Shown: positions 1 through 10,288, counted from the first letter of the stretch. The stretch is 64,000 nucleotides of DNA from Defluviimonas sp. SAOS-178_SWC (GCF_039830135.1 NZ_CP156081.1:3768001-3832000), one strand, 5' to 3'. Numbers and translations: made by a program. The notes: generated by a model not told the origin, from the sequence alone.

Positions 1-144
1 GCGACCCTGTCTTTCGCCGACGGGATACGGACCGAGGCCGGCGATGTGTTCGAGATCGAGGCGCCGGGCTTCGGCCTGCCCCTCCGCAACCCCCTCGCCG
101 TCGCCGCGCCCGAAACGCGCGCGCGCGCCGTCACATCCCTCTGA
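1..144 (+). CDS. C-terminal end of a fumarylacetoacetate-hydrolase-family (AraD1/GguC-like) protein, partial
   Basis: The window opens inside an open frame whose last 47 codons end in TGA at 142-144. The fragment contains GDVFEIEAPGFG and LRNPL near its end, which resembles the C-terminus of the FAH-fold proteins often found in sugar-acid operons (AraD1/GguC family). It lies 9 bp upstream of the dehydratase and is probably the preceding operon gene. Some FAH-fold enzymes dehydrate or hydrolyse 2-keto-3-deoxy sugar acids, so it could supply the 2-keto-3-deoxyarabinonate step that is otherwise missing here. That role is inference, because the catalytic part is outside the window. Confidence 0.6.
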   Translation, partial: ATLSFADGIRTEAGDVFEIEAPGFGLPLRNPLAVAAPETRARAVTSL

Positions 145-153
145 GGACGCATC

Positions 154-1896
154 ATGACCTTCAAACCCGCGACATGGCCCCGCAAACTCCGCTCCCAGGA
201 ATGGTTCGGCGGCACCTCCCGCGACGCGATCTACCATCGCGGCTGGATGAAGAACCAGGGTTTCCCGCACGACCTCTTCGACGGCCGGCCCGTCATCGGC
301 ATCCTCAACACCTGGTCTGAACTGACACCCTGCAACGCGCATCTGAACGACCTCGCCCAGCGCGTGAAGCACGGGATCTACGAGGCCGGCGGTTTCCCCG
401 TCGAGGTGCCGGTCTTCTCGACGTCCGAATCCGGCTTCCGCCCGACCGCGATGATGTTTCGCAACCTTGCCGCGATGGCGGTGGAGGAGGCGATGCGCGG
501 CCAGCCGATGGACGGCTGCGTCCTGATGGTCGGCTGCGACAAGACGACGCCGTCGCTGCTGATGGCCGCGGCTTCGACCGACCTGCCGTCGATCGTCGTC
601 ACCGGCGGGCCGATGCTGAACGGCTATTACCGCAATGAACGCGTCGGCTCCGGCACGCATCTGTGGAAATTCTCCGAAGCGGTGAAGGCGGGCGAGATGT
701 CGGCCGACGATTTTCTCGAAGCCGAAGCCTCAATGTCGCGCTCGCCGGGTTCGTGCAACACGATGGGCACAGCCTCGACGATGGCCTCGATGGCCGAGGC
801 GCTCGGCATGGCGCTTTCCGGCAACGCCGCGATCCCGGCGGTGGATTCGCGACGCCGGGTCATGGCGCAGCTGACCGGGCGCCGCATCGTGCAGATGGTG
901 AAGGACGACCTGAAGCCATCCGACGTGATGACGCGCAAAGCCTTCGAGAACGCGATCCGCACCAACGGCGCCATCGGCGGCTCCACCAATGCCGTCGTTC
1001 ACCTTCTCGCCATCGCCGGGCGGGTTGGCGTCGACCTCACGCTCGACGACTGGGATGCGCTCGGGCGCGACGTGGCGACGATCGTCAACCTCATGCCCTC
1101 CGGCAAATACCTGATGGAGGAGTTCTTCTATGCCGGCGGCCTGCCGGTCGTCCTGAAGCGCCTTGGCGAGGCGGGCCTTCTCAACAAGGACGCGCTGACC
1201 GTGGCGGGCGAGACGATCTGGGATCAGGTCAAGGACGTGGTGAACCACAACGAGGATGTGATCCTGCCGCTTGAAAAGGCACTGACCCAACATGGCGGCA
1301 TCGCGGTCCTCAAGGGCAACCTGGCACCGAAAGGGGCCGTGCTGAAACCGTCGGCCGCGAGCCCGCATCTTCTGAAACATCGCGGCCGTGCCGTCGTCTT
1401 CGAGGATATCGACGACTACAAGCGCAAGATCAACGACGACGCGCTCGACATCGACGAGAGCTGCGTGATGGTCCTCAAGAATTGCGGGCCGAAGGGCTAT
1501 CCGGGCATGGCAGAGGTCGGCAACATGGGTCTGCCGCCGAAGGTGCTGAAGAAGGGCATCACCGACATGGTCCGCATCTCGGATGCGCGCATGTCCGGCA
1601 CCGCCTATGGCACCGTCGTCCTTCACACCTCACCCGAAGCGGCCGCCGGGGGGCCGCTTGCCGTCGTCCGCGACGGCGACATGATCGAACTTGACGTGGA
1701 GGCGCGGCGCCTGCACCTCGACATCTCCGACGCGGAACTTGCCGCGCGGCTCGCCGGCTGGACGCCGCTTCAGGACCAGCCCGCCTCCGGCTATGCCTGG
1801 CTCCACCAGACCCACGTCACGGGCGCCGATACCGGGGCCGATCTCGACTTCCTGAAGGGCTGCCGGGGAGCGCCGGTCGGAAAGGATTCGCACTGA
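154..1896 (+). CDS. IlvD/Edd-family L-arabinonate (sugar-acid) dehydratase
   Basis: A 580-aa Fe-S dehydratase of the IlvD/Edd family. It removes water from a sugar acid to give the 2-keto-3-deoxy acid. The protein looks very close to the characterised rhizobial L-arabinonate dehydratase (EC 4.2.1.25), which also accepts D-galactonate and D-fuconate. Cluster cysteines are at about C60 (TPCN), C128 (GCDK) and C201 (GSCN), with D129/K130 as Mg ligands and the catalytic serine in the ARMSGTAYG stretch near residue 480. Its stop overlaps the next start as TGATG. The family and sugar-acid role are secure. Whether arabinonate, galactonate or both is the natural substrate is inferred from the neighbours. 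Confidence 0.92.
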   Translation: MTFKPATWPRKLRSQEWFGGTSRDAIYHRGWMKNQGFPHDLFDGRPVIGILNTWSELTPCNAHLNDLAQRVKHGIYEAGGFPVEVPVFSTSESGFRPTAMMFRNLAAMAVEEAMRGQPMDGCVLMVGCDKTTPSLLMAAASTDLPSIVVTGGPMLNGYYRNERVGSGTHLWKFSEAVKAGEMSADDFLEAEASMSRSPGSCNTMGTASTMASMAEALGMALSGNAAIPAVDSRRRVMAQLTGRRIVQMVKDDLKPSDVMTRKAFENAIRTNGAIGGSTNAVVHLLAIAGRVGVDLTLDDWDALGRDVATIVNLMPSGKYLMEEFFYAGGLPVVLKRLGEAGLLNKDALTVAGETIWDQVKDVVNHNEDVILPLEKALTQHGGIAVLKGNLAPKGAVLKPSAASPHLLKHRGRAVVFEDIDDYKRKINDDALDIDESCVMVLKNCGPKGYPGMAEVGNMGLPPKVLKKGITDMVRISDARMSGTAYGTVVLHTSPEAAAGGPLAVVRDGDMIELDVEARRLHLDISDAELAARLAGWTPLQDQPASGYAWLHQTHVTGADTGADLDFLKGCRGAPVGKDSH

Positions 1897-2831
1897 TGAA
1901 GATCGCGCTCGTCGGCATCGGAAAGATCGCCCGCGACCAGCATATCCCCGCCATTGCCGCCTCCGCCGACTGGGATCTTGCCGCGACCGTCTCCCGTCAC
2001 GGGGCGGTCGAGGGAGTGGAGAGCTTTTCCGACTTCGATGCGATGCTGTCGGCACGGCCCGACATTCCCGCCGTCTCGCTCTGCCTGCCGCCGGTGCCGC
2101 GGTTCGATTATGCCGCAGCGGCCCTGCGCGCGGGCCGGCATGTGATGCTGGAAAAACCCCCGGGCGCAACGCTGTCGGAATGCCATGCGCTCGAGGCGAT
2201 GGCCCGCGACCGGGGACTGTCGCTTTACGCCACCTGGCATTCGCGCGAAGCGGCACAGGTGGCCCCGGCGAAGGCCTGGCTTGCCGGCAAGACGATCCGG
2301 CAGGCGCGCGTCACCTGGAAGGAGGACGTGCGCCGCTGGCATCCCGGGCAGGACTGGATCTGGCGGCCGGGCGGGCTCGGCGTTTTCGATCCCGGCATCA
2401 ACGCGCTGTCGATCCTGACCGAGATCCTGCCGGAACCGGTACACCTGACTCGCGCCCGGCTGACCTTCCCGTCGAACCGCCAGACGCCCATCGCGGCGGA
2501 TTTGGGCTTCGCCCATCCCGGCGGCGCCGACGTTACGGCGGTTTTCGACTGGCGTCAGAAGGGTGAACAGACCTGGACCATCGAAATCGAGACGGACGAG
2601 GGGGCGCTTCTGCTTGCAGAAGGCGGCGCGCGGCTCTCGATCGACGGAGTCGAACAGCCGGTTGCCAAAGCCGAAGGGATGCCGCTCAGCGGCGAATACC
2701 CGCGACTTTACGTCAAGATGGCCGCCCTCGTCGCGCGGGGCGGGATCGACATGGACCTCGCGCCGATGACTCATGTGGCCGATGCCTTTACACTCGGCGA
2801 ACGCCTCGTCACCGACCCTTTTCACGACTGA
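1896..2831 (+). CDS. D-galactose / L-arabinose 1-dehydrogenase, Gfo/Idh/MocA family
   Basis: A 311-aa NAD(P)-dependent oxidoreductase that starts with a Rossmann fold (MKIALVGIGKIARDQHIP) and carries the EKPPGATL stretch around residues 85-95, the usual Gfo/Idh/MocA catalytic-lysine region. Similar proteins are the Pseudomonas D-galactose dehydrogenase and the Azospirillum L-arabinose 1-dehydrogenase. These oxidise the pyranose to the 1,5-lactone and commonly accept both sugars, which differ only at C6. The start overlaps the dehydratase stop by 1 bp, and the next gene follows after 12 bp. It is the likely entry step of the operon, upstream of the lactonase at 5898. Confidence 0.85.
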   Translation: MKIALVGIGKIARDQHIPAIAASADWDLAATVSRHGAVEGVESFSDFDAMLSARPDIPAVSLCLPPVPRFDYAAAALRAGRHVMLEKPPGATLSECHALEAMARDRGLSLYATWHSREAAQVAPAKAWLAGKTIRQARVTWKEDVRRWHPGQDWIWRPGGLGVFDPGINALSILTEILPEPVHLTRARLTFPSNRQTPIAADLGFAHPGGADVTAVFDWRQKGEQTWTIEIETDEGALLLAEGGARLSIDGVEQPVAKAEGMPLSGEYPRLYVKMAALVARGGIDMDLAPMTHVADAFTLGERLVTDPFHD

Positions 2832-2843
2832 ACGGACGACCCC

Positions 2844-4373
2844 ATGCAAGACAAGACCGACCTTGCCCTTCGCGGCCAGCATCTGATTGCGGGCGACTGG
2901 ACCGCAGGTGCGGCGACCTTCCGGTCGGAGCCTGCGCGCGGCCCTGCGCGCGACTTCGCCGTCGGCACGCCGGATCTCGTCGCCCGGGCCTGTGCCGCCG
3001 CGGAGGAGGCGTTCTGGTCCTATGGCTATTCGACGCGAGAGGACCGCGCCGCGTTCCTCAACGCCATCGCCGACGAGATCGAGGCGCGGGGCGAGGCGAT
3101 CACCGAGATCGGCACCTCCGAGACCGGCCTGCCCGAGGCGCGTCTGAACGGCGAACGCGGGCGGACCACCGGCCAGCTTCGCCTCTTCGCGTCCCACATC
3201 CTCAATGGCGATTACCTCGACCGCCGCCATGACGAGGCGCTTCCCGACCGCCAGCCGCTTCCGCGACCCGACTTGCGGATGATCCAGCGGCCCATCGGGC
3301 CGGTCTCGGTCTTCGGCGCCTCGAACTTCCCGCTCGCCTTCTCGACGGCGGGCGGCGACACCGCCGCAGCGCTTGCCGCCGGTTGCCCGGTGGTGGTCAA
3401 GGGCCACTCCGCCCATCCCGGCACCGGCGAAATCGTCGCCGAGGCGGTCGCGGCGGCGATCCGCGCGACCGGAATGCCCGCCGGGGTGTTCTCGCTGATC
3501 CAGGGCGGCCGCCGCGACGTGGGCGAGGCGCTCGTCACCGATCCGCGCATCCGCGCCGTGGGCTTCACCGGCTCGCTCGCCGGCGGCCGCGCGCTCTTCG
3601 ACCTTTGCGCCTCCCGTCCCGACCCGATCCCGTTCTTCGGCGAACTCGGCTCGGTCAACCCGATGTTCCTCCTGCCGTCGGCGCTGAAGGCGCGGGGGCC
3701 GGAGATCGCCAGGGGCTGGGCCGGGTCGCTGACGATGGGCGCGGGCCAGTTCTGCACCAATCCCGGCATCGCGGTCGTCATCGACGGCCCCGACGCCGAC
3801 GCCTTCACCACCGCCGCGACAGAGGCCCTGAAGCCCGTCGGCGCACAGGTCATGCTGACCGACGGCATCGCGAGCGCCTACCGGCAGGGCCGGGACCGGA
3901 TCGCGGGATCACAGGGCGTGCAGGAGGTTCTGACCTCGATGTGCGACCTGAGAAACGCGACGCCCTACCTGTTCGCGACGACCGGCCGGGAGTGGCTTTC
4001 CAACCACGCGCTTGGAGAGGAGGTCTTCGGGCCTCTGGGCCTGATCGTGCGCGCCGCCGATGCCGCCGAGATGGAAGAGATTGCGCGAAGCCTGCAAGGA
4101 CAGCTCACCTGCACCCTGCACCTCGACGCCGGCGACACGGCGCTCGGCCAGAAGCTGATGCCCGTTCTCGAACGGAAAGCCGGCCGGGTGCTGGCGAACG
4201 GCTTTCCGACGGGTGTCGAGGTTTGCGACGCGATGGTCCACGGCGGACCCTACCCCGCCTCGACCAACTTCGGCGCGACCTCGGTCGGCACGCTGTCGAT
4301 CCGGCGCTTCCTGCGCCCGGTCTGCTATCAGAACATGCCAGAAGCGCTCCTGCCCGAGGATCTTCGGGGGTGA
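2844..4373 (+). CDS. 2,5-dioxovalerate (alpha-ketoglutarate semialdehyde) dehydrogenase
   Basis: A 509-aa aldehyde dehydrogenase. Key residues are the oxyanion asparagine N161 (GASNFPLAF), general base E267 (GELGSVNP) and nucleophile C304 (GQFCTNPG). GELGSVNP and the long C-terminal domain are typical of the NADP-type ketoglutarate semialdehyde dehydrogenases. It would convert the semialdehyde made from L-2-keto-3-deoxyarabinonate into 2-oxoglutarate, the last step of oxidative pentose breakdown. Its presence beside dgoK/dgoA argues that the operon handles a pentose as well as a hexose. The stop codon is embedded in the GTGA overlap with dgoK. Confidence 0.88.
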   Translation: MQDKTDLALRGQHLIAGDWTAGAATFRSEPARGPARDFAVGTPDLVARACAAAEEAFWSYGYSTREDRAAFLNAIADEIEARGEAITEIGTSETGLPEARLNGERGRTTGQLRLFASHILNGDYLDRRHDEALPDRQPLPRPDLRMIQRPIGPVSVFGASNFPLAFSTAGGDTAAALAAGCPVVVKGHSAHPGTGEIVAEAVAAAIRATGMPAGVFSLIQGGRRDVGEALVTDPRIRAVGFTGSLAGGRALFDLCASRPDPIPFFGELGSVNPMFLLPSALKARGPEIARGWAGSLTMGAGQFCTNPGIAVVIDGPDADAFTTAATEALKPVGAQVMLTDGIASAYRQGRDRIAGSQGVQEVLTSMCDLRNATPYLFATTGREWLSNHALGEEVFGPLGLIVRAADAAEMEEIARSLQGQLTCTLHLDAGDTALGQKLMPVLERKAGRVLANGFPTGVEVCDAMVHGGPYPASTNFGATSVGTLSIRRFLRPVCYQNMPEALLPEDLRG

Positions 4374-5293
4374 GCGCCGCCTCGCCTCGCCCCGACTGGA
4401 TCGCCGCCGACTGGGGCACCAGCACGCTTCGTGTCTGGGCGATGGCGGCGGATGGCGTCCCCTTGACCGAGGCCAGGTCGGACGACGGCATGGCGCGGCT
4501 CGCACCTGAAGGGTTCGAAGCGGCGCTTTTGCGTCTGGTGGGCCCGTGGTTGTCGGGCCCTGAGCCGGTTCCAGTGGTGATCTGCGGCATGGCGGGCGCA
4601 CGCCAGGGCTGGCGCGAGGCGCCGTACAGGCCGGTGCCATGCCCGCCGCTCGGACCGGAGATGCTGACCTTCGGGGCGAACGACCCGCGCCTTGCCATCG
4701 CCATCGTGCCCGGCCTCAGCCAGGCAAGACCCGCCGACGTGATGCGCGGGGAAGAGACGCAGATCGCCGGCCTTCTTGCCGCCGCGCCGGGCTTCGACGG
4801 CATCGCCTGCCTGCCCGGCACACATACGAAATGGGCGCATCTCAGCGCCGGCGAGGTCGTCGGGTTCCAGACCTGTATGACGGGCGAGCTTTTCGCGCTC
4901 CTTTCCGGCCAGTCGGTCCTGCGGCATTCGGTCGGGACCACGGGCTGGGACAGAGAGGCCTTTGCCGAAGCCGTCGCCGACGCCATGAGCACGCCCCAGA
5001 AGCTCGCCGCCCGGCTTTTCGGCCTCCGGGCCGAGGCGCTCCTGTCCGGGCTCGCGCCGGACCGCGCGCGGGCGCGGCTGTCGGGCCTTCTGATCGGCCT
5101 CGACCTTGCGGCGAGCCGGCCCTACTGGCTCGGGCAGGAGATTGTCCTGATCGGCGAGGGCACGCTTGCCGGAAGGTATGCCGAGGCCCTCGTCGCACAG
5201 GGAGCCGAACCGCGACAGGCAGATGCGACGGAGGTCACGCTCGCCGGGCTGCGGGCCGCGCGCGCGAAACTTGCCGAAAGGGGCTGGCCATGA
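4370..5293 (+). CDS. dgoK: 2-dehydro-3-deoxygalactonokinase
   Basis: A 307-aa sugar-acid kinase that phosphorylates 2-keto-3-deoxygalactonate at C6 in the De Ley-Doudoroff pathway. It shows the N-terminal phosphate-binding stretch [11 protein letters not shown], the LPGTHTKWA motif in the middle and a [13 protein letters not shown] segment near the end. I chose the GTG at 4370, which forms a GTGA overlap with the preceding stop. The open frame extends far upstream inside the aldehyde dehydrogenase gene, but that part is a shadow frame. The end overlaps dgoA by 4 bp (ATGA), so kinase and aldolase are probably translationally coupled. Confidence 0.92.
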   Translation: MSAASPRPDWIAADWGTSTLRVWAMAADGVPLTEARSDDGMARLAPEGFEAALLRLVGPWLSGPEPVPVVICGMAGARQGWREAPYRPVPCPPLGPEMLTFGANDPRLAIAIVPGLSQARPADVMRGEETQIAGLLAAAPGFDGIACLPGTHTKWAHLSAGEVVGFQTCMTGELFALLSGQSVLRHSVGTTGWDREAFAEAVADAMSTPQKLAARLFGLRAEALLSGLAPDRARARLSGLLIGLDLAASRPYWLGQEIVLIGEGTLAGRYAEALVAQGAEPRQADATEVTLAGLRAARAKLAERGWP

Positions 5294-5901
5294 CCGGACG
5301 CCATATCGTGGCGATCCTGCGCGGCATCCGCCCGGAGGAGGCCGAGGCCGTCACTGAGGCCCTGATCGCCGCCGGGATCACGAAGATCGAGGTGCCGCTC
5401 AACTCGCCCGACCCGTTCGCCAGCATCGAGTGCATGGCCCGCCGGTTCGGGGACGCGGCACTGATCGGCGCGGGCACGGTCCTGTCGCCGGAGGATGTCG
5501 GGCGGGTAAAGGATGCGGGCGGCGCGCTCGTCGTTTCACCCGACTGCAATACCGACGTCATCGCCGCCACGAAGATGCTTGGGCTCCTGTCCTATCCCGG
5601 CGTGATGACCCCCACGGAATGTTTCGCGGCCCTCCGTGCGGGCGCCGACGGGCTTAAGCTTTTTCCGGCCGACCTGATCGGGCCGAAGGGGCTTGCCGCG
5701 CTCCGCGCCGTGCTGCCGGGCGGAACCGAGGTTCTGGCCGTCGGCGGGGTCAGCGCGGACAACATGGCGGAGTGGCGCGCGGCAGGGGCGGCCGGTTTCG
5801 GGCTTGGCACCGCGCTCTATCGGCCGGGCGACGGCCCGGTGGAGGTCAGCGCGAAGGCCACACGGATCGTTGTGGCCTATGACACGGTTTTCGCACCATG
5901 A
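5290..5901 (+). CDS. dgoA: 2-dehydro-3-deoxy-6-phosphogalactonate aldolase
   Basis: A 203-aa class I aldolase of the KDPG/KHG family that splits 2-keto-3-deoxy-6-phosphogalactonate to pyruvate and glyceraldehyde 3-phosphate. The Schiff-base lysine is K123 (DGLKLFPAD) and the catalytic glutamate about E34 (KIEVPLNSP). GAGTVL near residue 60 is also diagnostic. The ATG at 5290 overlaps the dgoK stop as ATGA, and its own stop overlaps the lactonase start as ATGA. Together with dgoK it forms the hexose branch of the operon. Adjacency to dgoK favours the galactose-type over the gluconate-type substrate. Confidence 0.93.
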   Translation: MTGRHIVAILRGIRPEEAEAVTEALIAAGITKIEVPLNSPDPFASIECMARRFGDAALIGAGTVLSPEDVGRVKDAGGALVVSPDCNTDVIAATKMLGLLSYPGVMTPTECFAALRAGADGLKLFPADLIGPKGLAALRAVLPGGTEVLAVGGVSADNMAEWRAAGAAGFGLGTALYRPGDGPVEVSAKATRIVVAYDTVFAP

Positions 5902-6761
5902 CGGCGATGGTCTACGATCCGCGCCCGTGCGAACTTGGCGAAGGCGCCTTCTGGCATCCCGAACGCGGCCAGCTCTTCTGGTTCGACATCCTCGGCCATC
6001 GCCTGCTCAGCCGCGACGCAACGGGACCGCGCGAATGGGCGTTCGGGGAATGCGTTTCGGCCGCCGGCTGGATCGACCACGACACGTTGCTGATCGCCTC
6101 CGAAACCGCGCTCTTGCGGTTCTCCCTCCTCGCCGGCGAACGGACGCCCGTGGTCGCGATGGAAGCCGACAATCCCGTGACGCGCTCGAACGACGGCCGC
6201 GCCGATCCGTTCGGCGGGTTCTGGATCGGCACGATGGGCAAACGCGCCGAGCCCGGCGCCGGAACGATCTACCGGTTCTTCGATGGGCGGCTGGAGCCGC
6301 TTTTCCGGAACATCACGATCCCGAACGCGATCTGCTTCGCGCCGGACGGAGCAAGGGCCTATTTCGCCGACACGGCCGCGCAGCGGATCATGGTTCAGGC
6401 GCTCGACGCCGAGGGCTGGCCAAAGGGCGCGCCCGAGGTGTTCGTCGATCTCGGGCCCGAAGGGATCGAGCCTGACGGGGCGGTGACCGACAGCGAGGGC
6501 TATCTCTGGAACGCCCAGTGGGGCGCCGGGCGCGTCGCGCGCTACACCCCGGACGGGCGCTTCGACCGGGCGATAGCGGTGCCGGCGCGACAGGTCTCCT
6601 GCCCGGCTTTCGGGGGGGCGGCGCTTGACCGGCTTTATCTCACGACCGCGCGTCAGGGGATGGATGCCGCAGCGCTCCTGGCCGACCCGCTGGCCGGGCA
6701 GACCTTCGTTGCGAATCCCGGCATCCCCGGCCGGCCGGAGCCCCGCATCCGCCTCGGCTGA
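5898..6761 (+). CDS. SMP-30/gluconolactonase-family sugar lactonase
   Basis: A 287-aa six-bladed propeller lactonase of the SMP-30/regucalcin family. It hydrolyses the arabinono- or galactono-lactone made by the dehydrogenase to the free acid. Family signatures are GEGAFW with the metal-binding E15, the [12 protein letters not shown] segment around residues 95-110, and NAICFAPDG followed by YFADT. It is the last gene of the operon, entered through an ATGA overlap. The next gene, ureG, converges from the other strand 25 bp downstream with no clear hairpin between them. The exact lactone is inferred from context. Confidence 0.88.
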   Translation: MTAMVYDPRPCELGEGAFWHPERGQLFWFDILGHRLLSRDATGPREWAFGECVSAAGWIDHDTLLIASETALLRFSLLAGERTPVVAMEADNPVTRSNDGRADPFGGFWIGTMGKRAEPGAGTIYRFFDGRLEPLFRNITIPNAICFAPDGARAYFADTAAQRIMVQALDAEGWPKGAPEVFVDLGPEGIEPDGAVTDSEGYLWNAQWGAGRVARYTPDGRFDRAIAVPARQVSCPAFGGAALDRLYLTTARQGMDAAALLADPLAGQTFVANPGIPGRPEPRIRLG

Positions 6762-6786
6762 CCTTCGGCCGGTACGGGCGCGCGGC

Positions 6787-7404
6787 TCAATTCAGGGTCA
6801 GGCCGCCCTCGATCTCCAGAAACCGGATCACATCCCCGATCCCGACCCCGCGCCGGACCTGGGCGAGGACGAAGGGCCGCGTTCCCCGCGCCGCCTTCGT
6901 GTCGCTCTCAAGGAGCGCCAGATCGACGCCGACATGCGGCGCGAGGTCGGTCTTGTTGACGACAAGCAGGTCGGACCGCGCGAGTCCGGGCCCGCGTTTT
7001 CTTGGGATGTCCTGCCCGGCAGCCGTGTCGATCACGTAGATCGTCAGATCCGCGAGTTCCGGGCTGAACGTCGCGGCGAGGTTGTCGCCCCCGCTTTCGA
7101 TCAGGATAAGGTCGAGATCCGGAAACGCGCGGCGCAGGTCCGCCACGGCGGCAAGGTTGATCGAGGCATCCTCGCGGATCGCGGTATGCGGGCAGCCGCC
7201 GGTTTCCACCCCGCGAATGCGCGTCTCGGGAAGCACCTGGGCGCGGACGAGGTAGTCGGCATCCTCCCGGGTATAGATGTCGTTGGTGATAACCGCCATT
7301 GAACAGCGCGGGGCGAGCGCCTTGGCGAGTTGTTCGGTCAGGCTGGTCTTGCCGGCGCCGACCGGGCCGCCGATGCCGACGCGCAGGGGGCCATTGGTGT
7401 TCAT
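6787..7404 (-). CDS. ureG: Urease accessory GTPase UreG
   Basis: A 205-aa SIMIBI-class GTPase that powers nickel insertion into urease together with UreD, UreF and UreE. The P-loop [10 protein letters not shown] lies at residues 13-22, the metal-binding Cys-Pro-His in [11 protein letters not shown], and the guanine-specificity motif [10 protein letters not shown] near residue 150. It is the last gene of the minus-strand urease operon. Its start overlaps the ureF stop by 4 bp, consistent with translational coupling. Length and motifs match canonical UreG, with no anomalies. Confidence 0.97.
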   Translation of the reverse strand: MNTNGPLRVGIGGPVGAGKTSLTEQLAKALAPRCSMAVITNDIYTREDADYLVRAQVLPETRIRGVETGGCPHTAIREDASINLAAVADLRRAFPDLDLILIESGGDNLAATFSPELADLTIYVIDTAAGQDIPRKRGPGLARSDLLVVNKTDLAPHVGVDLALLESDTKAARGTRPFVLAQVRRGVGIGDVIRFLEIEGGLTLN

Positions 7405-8042
7405 GTCCGGAATATCCTTACCTCCATCGTCTCATGCCGCATCGCCGCGAGGTCGGCCCCGAGGGTCGCGCCGCCAAGGTCCGCCTCGTCCGCCCCTGCC
7501 GCGCGCCGGGCAATCTCGACGATCGCAGGGTGCAGCCGGTGCAGAACCGCCTGCCCCTCGGTCTGACCGAGCGGCATGAAGCGGATTGCCGCAGAGACGA
7601 GGTTACCCGCGAAGGCATGCAGGTACTGGGCGATCACCTCCTCCTCCGGCAGGCCGAGCGGTGCGGTGGCCTCGCCCACCGCCACGGGAAGTGCGCGGGC
7701 CGCCAGGTCGCGTCCGGTCAGCGCCGACACCGTGGCCGCGAAGGCCGCACCCTGATCGAGCGTTTCGGCCAGCCGCTCCGCCGAAGGCTGGAGCGCGCGG
7801 GCAAGATCGTCGAGCGCCCCGAGGTCAGCGCCCGTCCGCAGGGCCAGCGACAGGAGCACCGCGTCCTGCCAACCGGCGCCGAAACGAAGGATGTCGGTCA
7901 GCCAGTTCGTCAGAGCGGATGCCGATTTTACCCGCCCGTCGGCAATCGCCCATTCCAGCCCGTGCGAATAGGCGAAGGCACCTGTCGGAAAGGCCGGGGA
8001 CAGGTACTGGATAAGGTCCAGCCGGGCAATCAGCGCGGTCAT
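7401..8042 (-). CDS. ureF: Urease accessory protein UreF
   Basis: A 213-aa all-helical protein with the UreF signature near the N-terminus ([19 protein letters not shown]). UreF joins UreD and UreG in the apo-urease activation complex and gates GTP hydrolysis. It overlaps ureG and ureE by 4 bp on each side, so the three accessory genes are probably translated as a unit. The length is close to the family norm. The sequence shows no membrane segment or signal peptide, as expected for a cytosolic chaperone. Confidence 0.94.
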   Translation of the reverse strand: MTALIARLDLIQYLSPAFPTGAFAYSHGLEWAIADGRVKSASALTNWLTDILRFGAGWQDAVLLSLALRTGADLGALDDLARALQPSAERLAETLDQGAAFAATVSALTGRDLAARALPVAVGEATAPLGLPEEEVIAQYLHAFAGNLVSAAIRFMPLGQTEGQAVLHRLHPAIVEIARRAAGADEADLGGATLGADLAAMRHETMEVRIFRT

Positions 8043-8536
8043 GGATGCGCGTGCGAATGGCCGTGATCATGCCCATGCGACGGCCCGTGATCGTGGCCCA
8101 TCGTGCGACCATGCCCATAGGCTCCGCCTTCGGGGCTGAAGGGAAGCACCACGCGTTCGATCCCGGCGCCGATCTGACGCAACATCGCCTCCAAGACATG
8201 GTCTTCGCGGATGAGCAGCCGGTCCTTGCCGATCTGGCAGGGCGTATGGCGGTTGCCGATATGCCAGGCGAGACGCGGAAGGTCGCCTGTCACCGACAGG
8301 ACCGCCTCGGGCGCGGCAACAACACTGACGAGCCGTCCATCCTCCAGTTCGAAGCAGTCGCCGGCATCGAGGCTGACGGTTTCCGCAAGATCGACGAAGA
8401 TTGCGAACCCTTCGTCGGTGACAAGCCGCTTCCGCCGGAGCATCCGCGCATCGTAGTCGAGCGTCACGCTCGCCTCGGGCGTTGCGGTCGTCGTTCCCTT
8501 GCGGCAGATCGAATGCGTTGCGGGAAGTGCGGTCAT
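8039..8536 (-). CDS. ureE: Urease nickel metallochaperone UreE
   Basis: A 165-aa metallochaperone that delivers Ni(II) to urease. The N-terminal peptide-binding domain covers roughly residues 1-80 and the metal-binding domain (WHIGNRHTPCQI) residues 80-145. The last 20 residues are a His-rich tail of alternating H, G, D and S, containing nine histidines. Such tails bind several nickel ions in many UreE proteins. It is separated from ureC by 9 bp and overlaps ureF by 4 bp. Confidence 0.95.
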   Translation of the reverse strand: MTALPATHSICRKGTTTATPEASVTLDYDARMLRRKRLVTDEGFAIFVDLAETVSLDAGDCFELEDGRLVSVVAAPEAVLSVTGDLPRLAWHIGNRHTPCQIGKDRLLIREDHVLEAMLRQIGAGIERVVLPFSPEGGAYGHGRTMGHDHGPSHGHDHGHSHAHP

Positions 8537-8545
8537 GTCGGGTCC

Positions 8546-10288
8546 TCAATACAGGAAATAGCGCTGCGCGAGCGGCAGTTCGGCGGCCGGTTCACAGGTC
8601 AGCAACTCGCCGTCCGCGCGGACCTCGTAGATCTCGGGATCGACCTCGATGGTCGGGGTCGCCGCGTTCAGCTTCATGTCGGCCTTGCCGATGCCGCGCG
8701 TGCCGGCGACGGCAAGCGTGGTCTTGGCAAGGCCCAGCACGCGGCCGATGCCGTCGGCCTCCGCCGCTTGCGACACGAAAGTCACAGCATTGCGTTCGAC
8801 CGACCGGCCATAGGCGCCGAACATCGGCCGCGTATAGACGGGTTGCGGCGTCGGGATGGAGGCATTCGGATCGCCCATCTGCGCCACCGCGATGACGCCG
8901 CCCAGCAACACCATCTCGGGTTTCGCGCCGAAGAAGGCGGGCGTCCAGAGGACGAGATCGGCGCGCTTGCCCTCCTCGACCGAGCCGATATGGGCGGAGA
9001 TCCCGTGCGCGATGGCCGGGTTGATCGTGTACTTGGCGACGTAGCGCTTGGCGCGGGCATTGTCGTTGGCCCCCGTCTCTTCGGGCAGGCGCCCGCGCTG
9101 CTGCTTCATCTTGGAAGCCGTTTGCCAGGTGCGGGTGATGACCTCGCCCACCCTGCCCATCGCCTGGCTGTCCGACGACAGGATCGAGAAGGCGCCCATG
9201 TCGTGCAGGATATCCTCGGCCGCGATGGTTTCCCGCCGGATGCGGCTTTCGGCGAAGGCCACATCCTCGGGCACCTTGCGGTCGAGGTGATGGCACACCA
9301 TCAGCATGTCGAGGTGTTCCTCGATCGTGTTCACGGTGTAGGGCATCGTCGGGTTGGTCGAGGACGGGATGACGTTCGGCGCGGCGACGACCTTGATGAT
9401 GTCGGGCGCGTGCCCGCCGCCCGCGCCTTCTGTGTGGAAGGCGTGGATGGTGCGCCCCTTGATGGCGGCGAGTGTATTCTCGACGAACCCGCTTTCGTTC
9501 AGGGTGTCGGTGTGGATCATCACCTGCACGTCCATCGCATCGGCCACCGACAGGCAGCAATCGATGGCGCCGGGGGTTGTGCCCCAGTCCTCGTGCAGCT
9601 TCAGCGCACAGGCGCCGGCCTTGACCTGTTCTTCGAGTGCCGCCGGCAGCGAAGCATTGCCCTTCCCCGCGAAAGCGAGGTTCATCGGAAAGGCATCGAC
9701 CGCCTGAAGCATCTGCGCGAGGTGCCAGGGGCCGGGCGTGCAGGTCGTTGCCAGCGTCCCGTGGGCCGGACCAGTGCCGCCGCCGAGCATCGTGGTGATG
9801 CCGGAATGCAGCGCGTCGTCGATCTGCTGGGGGCAGATGAAATGGATATGCGCGTCGAACCCGCCGGCCGTCAGGATCTTGCCCTCGCCCGCGATGATCT
9901 CGGTCCCCGGTCCGATGACGACATCGACGCCCGGCTGCGTGTCCGGGTTTCCGGCCTTGCCGATCCTGGCGATGCGCCCGTCGCGAAGGCCCACATCGGC
10001 CTTGTAGATGCCGGTCCAGTCGAGGATCACCGCATTCGTGATGACTGTGTCCATCGCCCCTTCGGCGCGGGTGCGCTGCGACTGTCCCATCCCGTCGCGG
10101 ATCACCTTGCCGCCGCCGAACTTCACCTCTTCGCCGTAACGCAGGGCGTTCGCACCGCCCGAGGCGCGTTCGGCTATGAGGTCGCGCTCCACCTCGATGA
10201 TGATCTCGGTATCGCCGAGCCGAACGCGGTCACCCGTCGTCGGGCCGAACATGTCCGCATAGGCGGCGCGTGGGAGAGTGTTTGGCAT
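8546..10288 (-). CDS. ureC: Urease catalytic alpha subunit
   Basis: A 580-aa subunit holding the dinickel site that hydrolyses urea to ammonia and carbamate. Nickel ligands and catalytic residues are visible: H147/H149 (GFDAHIHF), the carbamylated lysine K230 ([12 protein letters not shown]), H259 (MIHTDT), H285 (AFHTEG), the flap histidine in MVCHHLDR, and the Asp in SSDSQAMG. It is about ten residues longer than the shortest homologues, with no insertion in a motif. It sits between the 109-aa unknown gene and ureE in the operon and looks fully functional. Confidence 0.98.
   Translation of the reverse strand: MPNTLPRAAYADMFGPTTGDRVRLGDTEIIIEVERDLIAERASGGANALRYGEEVKFGGGKVIRDGMGQSQRTRAEGAMDTVITNAVILDWTGIYKADVGLRDGRIARIGKAGNPDTQPGVDVVIGPGTEIIAGEGKILTAGGFDAHIHFICPQQIDDALHSGITTMLGGGTGPAHGTLATTCTPGPWHLAQMLQAVDAFPMNLAFAGKGNASLPAALEEQVKAGACALKLHEDWGTTPGAIDCCLSVADAMDVQVMIHTDTLNESGFVENTLAAIKGRTIHAFHTEGAGGGHAPDIIKVVAAPNVIPSSTNPTMPYTVNTIEEHLDMLMVCHHLDRKVPEDVAFAESRIRRETIAAEDILHDMGAFSILSSDSQAMGRVGEVITRTWQTASKMKQQRGRLPEETGANDNARAKRYVAKYTINPAIAHGISAHIGSVEEGKRADLVLWTPAFFGAKPEMVLLGGVIAVAQMGDPNASIPTPQPVYTRPMFGAYGRSVERNAVTFVSQAAEADGIGRVLGLAKTTLAVAGTRGIGKADMKLNAATPTIEVDPEIYEVRADGELLTCEPAAELPLAQRYFLY

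Noticed and set aside
3383..4369. The long 5' open extension of the dgoK frame inside the aldehyde dehydrogenase gene
   Set aside because: It is an Arg/Gly-rich shadow of the dehydrogenase frame. The kinase motif begins right after the GTG at 4370.
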